NCBI GenBank assembly: GCA_946885925.1
Contig: CAMPHP010000099.1
Location: 1-8,434, forward strand
Length of the DNA: 8,434 nucleotides
Direction: 5' to 3'
Origin: an uncultured Litorilinea sp.
Lineage (GTDB): Bacteria > Chloroflexota > Anaerolineae > Caldilineales > Caldilineaceae
In this document: in pieces, positions 5,859 to 8,434 of the stretch
Layout: every line of letters begins with the position of its first letter
Position numbering within the stretch: position 1 is the stretch's first letter
Notes under the pieces: generated by a model
What the model was told of the DNA's origin: nothing
The model's database searches: none
What the model saw: only the letters and a program-made list of their open reading frames with translations
Program-made: the position numbers and the translations under genes

Positions 5859-7457
5859 CTACATACCCCACCCACCACCACCAGGCGTTTCAATCCGCAA
5901 GCGCGTTCCCGCCTCTAGGTAGCGAGTGAATTTGCTAGGGAGTTCTTCGGTTTGCCCGTTTGGGTGAATGAGCAGGTTGCGCCCTGGTGCGCCATCTTCG
6001 CCACCCGCCAATCCCCAGGGCGGCACCACACGCCGTTCGCTGAGCATCGTCACAGTGGCAGGGGCCAGCAGCAGATACTCGCGCACCACGCCATCTCCGC
6101 CGCGGCGCATGCCCTTGCCACCACTGCTGGCGCGCAGCCCATAGCGTTGCAAGCGAAAAGGAAAGGCCATTTCGAGCGCCTCAACGGGTGTATTGAGCGT
6201 GTTGGTCATGTGGACCTGTACCCCACTCAAGCCATCGCCAGCCTTGCCGGCCCCCATGCCGCCAGCAATCGTCTCGTAATAGGCATAGGGTGTGCCATCC
6301 AGCCGCCGCCCGCCGATGGTGAGATTGTTCATCGTCCCCTGGCTGGCAGCAGGGATGCGGTCGGGCAAGGCTTGCGCTAGTGCACCCAAGACGACATCGG
6401 TGATGCGCTGCGATGTTTCTACGTTGCCCCCTGCCACCGCGGCAGGGGAAAGCGCGTTGACAATGCAATTTTCCGGCGCAACCACTTCCACGGGCGCAAA
6501 ACAGCCTGCATTCATTGGCACTTCATCGCCGACCAAACAGCGTACCACATAATAACAGGCAGATTGAGCAATGGCGATGACCGCATTGAGAGAGCCGCGC
6601 ATCACAGGCGCAGTCCCCGTAAAATCAAAGGTGATGCCATCTCCAGCAATGGTTGCGGTAACACGGATGGGTAGCAGTGTAACTTGGTCGCCTTCAACCA
6701 ACTCTAGAACATCCTCAAAGGGATAGACCCCATCGGGCCAAGTCGCAATGGCCGCGCGCGTGAGCCGTTCGGAATAGCTGTGCAATGCAGTCGCATAGGT
6801 CATCACTTCTTCACGACCATAGGTACTCACCAAGGCACGCAACCGCTGCTCGCCTACTATGGATGCGGCACGTTGGGCAGCCAAGTCTCCTCGCCGCTCG
6901 TCGGGCGTGCGTACATTACGCAGGATGAGGCGCAGCAAATCGGCATCCAATACACCCCGCTTATAGAGCTTGACTGGCGGGATGATGATGCCTTCCTGGT
7001 AGATCTCTGTTGAAAGAGGGAGTGAGCCTGGACTCATGCCGCCAACGTCGGCGTGGTGGGCGCGGCTGGCGACAAAGAAATCTGGAACTACCGCATTCTC
7101 GCTGGCAAAGACAGGCGCAACCATCGTAATATCGGGCAGATGGTTGCCCCCTTCAAAGGGGTCATTGACAATGACCACATCACCCGGTTCCCAAGTTGGA
7201 AAGCGGTCGAGAATGGTTTGCACGCTGGCAGGCATCGCCCCCAGGTGAGCGGGAATATGGGCTGCTTGGGCGATCATGCGTCCGGCCCCATCAAAGGTGG
7301 CACAGGAGAAATCGAGCCGTTCTTTGATGTTGGGAGAATAGCCAGTACGGCGCAGCGTGATCCCCATCTCCTCTGCCACACCCGCCAGCCGGTGGCGATA
7401 GAGTTCAAGCGTGATGGGATCGACTGCCAGAATTGTGTCGCTCGTTTGCATGCTCAT
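5859..7457 (-). CDS. hyuB: Hydantoinase B / oxoprolinase family protein (HyuB-like)
   Basis: From the ATG at 7457 the protein has 532 residues, near the usual size for the family. Signatures in order: [12 protein letters not shown] (13-24), [16 protein letters not shown] (41-56), [19 protein letters not shown] (92-110), [17 protein letters not shown] (131-147), [11 protein letters not shown] (155-165), [14 protein letters not shown] (399-412), [14 protein letters not shown] (416-429) and a Gly-rich end TPGGGGWGM. The protein stops at this Gly block, whereas many homologues continue for about 30 residues. HyuB works with HyuA in ATP-dependent opening of hydantoins or 5-oxoproline; acetone and acetophenone carboxylases share the fold. 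The HHADVGG and [10 protein letters not shown] blocks are conserved and probably line the metal or active site (inference). AAGAAG lies 4 nt before ATG 7457 and 10 nt before ATG 7451, so either could initiate. The frame is open upstream to 7754, but that part is inside hyuA. Substrate is not determinable. Confidence 0.92.
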   Translation of the reverse strand: MSMQTSDTILAVDPITLELYRHRLAGVAEEMGITLRRTGYSPNIKERLDFSCATFDGAGRMIAQAAHIPAHLGAMPASVQTILDRFPTWEPGDVVIVNDPFEGGNHLPDITMVAPVFASENAVVPDFFVASRAHHADVGGMSPGSLPLSTEIYQEGIIIPPVKLYKRGVLDADLLRLILRNVRTPDERRGDLAAQRAASIVGEQRLRALVSTYGREEVMTYATALHSYSERLTRAAIATWPDGVYPFEDVLELVEGDQVTLLPIRVTATIAGDGITFDFTGTAPVMRGSLNAVIAIAQSACYYVVRCLVGDEVPMNAGCFAPVEVVAPENCIVNALSPAAVAGGNVETSQRITDVVLGALAQALPDRIPAASQGTMNNLTIGGRRLDGTPYAYYETIAGGMGAGKAGDGLSGVQVHMTNTLNTPVEALEMAFPFRLQRYGLRASSGGKGMRRGGDGVVREYLLLAPATVTMLSERRVVPPWGLAGGEDGAPGRNLLIHPNGQTEELPSKFTRYLEAGTRLRIETPGGGGWGM

Positions 7458-7461
7458 ACTA

Positions 7462-7467
7462 CTTCTT
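7462..7467 (-). promoter_or_regulatory. Ribosome binding site of hyuB
   Basis: AAGAAG on the minus strand lies 4 nt before ATG 7457 and 10 nt before ATG 7451. It places the true hyuB start here rather than at the far end of the open frame inside hyuA. Confidence 0.5.
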
Positions 7468-7490
7468 ATTCCAGTTTTCTTATTCCAGTT
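7463..7490 (-). repeat. Exact 14-bp tandem duplication at the hyuA/hyuB junction
   Basis: On the minus strand AACTGGAATAAGAA occurs twice in direct succession (7490-7477, then 7476-7463). The first copy carries the last codons and TAA stop of hyuA (7482-7480); the second supplies most of the hyuB ribosome binding site. Removing one copy would shorten the stop-to-start gap from 22 to 8 nt. Confidence 0.9.
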
Positions 7491-8433
7491 CTCGTTCCAG
7501 CCATAAATTGCCCAGCGCATCCACCCGCGCATGCCATGTAGGGGCAACCACCACCGTAGCGTCATATTGCAGCACCAACGCCGGACCGCAAAAGCGATTG
7601 CCTGCCTGCAATTTCCCTCGTGCATAGACTGGTGTAGGTGTTGGCCCATCTGCCGCAAACCAGACCGCCCGTTCACCAAGATATGCCCGATTTGGATCTT
7701 CTCCCGCGAGTGGCTGGCGGGGTAGCGACGGGCGCGCCCCGGGGCCGCGCCCACTCACACGCAGCGTTACCACCGTCACTGGCTCATCGGGCATGGCATA
7801 GCCATACCGTTGGGCGTGGCTCTGGTGAAAGGCCTCTACCGCAGCAGCCACATTTGCGCCAGTGAGCGGCAGTAAAAGCGGAACAGTCAACTCGTAACTC
7901 TGCCCTCGATAGCGCAAATCGAGTGCGGCTTCTAGTTCGGGTGCAGCGATGCCCTCCTGCGTTAAGACGCCTTGTACCTGGCGCGCCAAATTTGTGTAGA
8001 CTTCTATCAGGCTTGCCGGATCGTTGATGAGTTCGCTGGCAGGTTGCAAGATGGTTTGGGCTGCGTCATGCACTACATCGGCAACCAACATGCCATAGGC
8101 GCTGAGTACGCCAGGGAAGGGCGGCACCAAGATGCGCCGGATGTCGAGGGCTTCGGCCAGTTCACAGGCATGTAGCGGCCCAGCACCCCCAAAGGGGAGC
8201 AAGGTAAAGCGTCTCGGATCATAGCCGCGTTCTACAGAAACGCGGCGTAGCGCGCGCTCCATCGCTGCGTTCGCAATGCGTACCACGCCCAGCGCCGCGA
8301 CCTCTGGCGATAAGCCCACTTCTCTACCCAACGCGGCCAAGACACGCAAGGCTGCGTCGCCATCCAGCCCTACTTCTCCATGTCCACCCAAAAAGCCTTG
8401 GGGATCGAGCCGCCCCAACACCAAATTGGCATC
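7480..8433 (-). CDS. hyuA: Hydantoinase A / oxoprolinase family protein (HyuA-like), C-terminal part (5' end outside window)
   Basis: The frame is open at the right edge and reads DANLVLGRLDPQGFLGG, the family block usually preceded by Thr, so the gene continues beyond the window; an apparent TTG start at 8424 is internal. The visible 317 residues are roughly the C-terminal half of a protein usually near 680-700 residues. They include FGGAGPLHACELAEAL (about 81-96), the glycine-rich block of the ATP-binding ASKHA-like core, RILVPPFPGVLSAYGML just after it, and the C-terminal beta-rich domain with LRYRGQSYELTVPL. The protein ends LWLERELE. HyuA is the ATP-using subunit that activates the substrate carbonyl for HyuB. 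The hyuB start lies 22 nt after the stop, so the pair is co-transcribed and probably forms a heteromeric enzyme in the cytoplasm. The substrate could be N-methylhydantoin, 5-oxoproline or a ketone; nothing visible decides. Confidence 0.92.
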   Translation of the reverse strand, partial: DANLVLGRLDPQGFLGGHGEVGLDGDAALRVLAALGREVGLSPEVAALGVVRIANAAMERALRRVSVERGYDPRRFTLLPFGGAGPLHACELAEALDIRRILVPPFPGVLSAYGMLVADVVHDAAQTILQPASELINDPASLIEVYTNLARQVQGVLTQEGIAAPELEAALDLRYRGQSYELTVPLLLPLTGANVAAAVEAFHQSHAQRYGYAMPDEPVTVVTLRVSGRGPGARPSLPRQPLAGEDPNRAYLGERAVWFAADGPTPTPVYARGKLQAGNRFCGPALVLQYDATVVVAPTWHARVDALGNLWLERELE

Positions 8434-8434
8434 G

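Noticed and set aside
5952..6380. 142-codon plus-strand ORF opposite hyuB
   Set aside because: Antisense shadow of a well-conserved hyuB coding sequence with no family similarity.
7458..7754. Extension of HyuB by 99 N-terminal residues
   Set aside because: This part lies inside hyuA in another frame, has no family similarity, and the conserved HyuB start follows the ATG at 7457 with a ribosome binding site.

Overview
The window looks like a bacterial chromosome segment, most likely from a Chloroflexota-type organism (Chloroflexia/Anaerolineae-like). The pointers are an SH3b+DUF11 secreted protein, a DUF2723 membrane glycosyltransferase-like protein, a DUF4012 exported protein and a membrane-anchored Asp-box protein close together, GC-rich coding sequence, and GTG/ATG starts. 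This taxonomic call is inference from gene families only. No tRNA, rRNA, CRISPR array, transposase or other mobile-element gene was seen.

Layout. (1) 1-4062, plus strand: three closely packed genes, probably one transcript. They are the C-terminal part of a secreted SH3b/DUF11 protein (open at the left edge), a polytopic DUF2723 (TMEM260-like) protein after a 16-nt gap, and an exported DUF4012 protein after a 26-nt gap. (2) 4063-4153: a short convergent intergenic gap filled by a long imperfect stem-loop (4079-4133). (3) 4154-5428, minus strand: a bitopic membrane protein with four Asp-box (BNR/Ycf48-like) beta-propeller signatures. (4) 5429-5858: a 430-nt gap without a convincing gene. Its right-hand part is AT-rich (about 37% GC over 5581-5800 by hand count). 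It holds two strong hairpins with oppositely placed T-tracts, a 10-bp tandem repeat and a CRP-like palindrome. (5) 5859-8434, minus strand: a hyuA-hyuB type pair (hydantoinase/oxoprolinase family), with hyuA cut by the right edge.

How the genes may work together. The plus-strand trio looks like a cell-envelope module: an exported SH3b/DUF11 protein with a Ser/Thr/Pro/Gly-rich tail, an integral membrane enzyme of a family related to O-mannosyltransferases, and an exported DUF4012 protein. A surface-protein or surface-polysaccharide glycosylation role is plausible but inferred from linkage. The hyuAB pair is a separate metabolic unit: ATP-dependent hydrolysis or carboxylation of a cyclic amide or ketone, substrate not readable from sequence.

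The least explained part is 5560-5853. Both hairpins there pair completely only as plus-strand RNA (by G-U wobbles), and one carries a plus-strand T-tract although no annotated gene is transcribed on that strand. An undescribed structured RNA or small transcript is possible. Otherwise the window is composed of recognisable families, and I see no clear-cut novel defence or mobile system.
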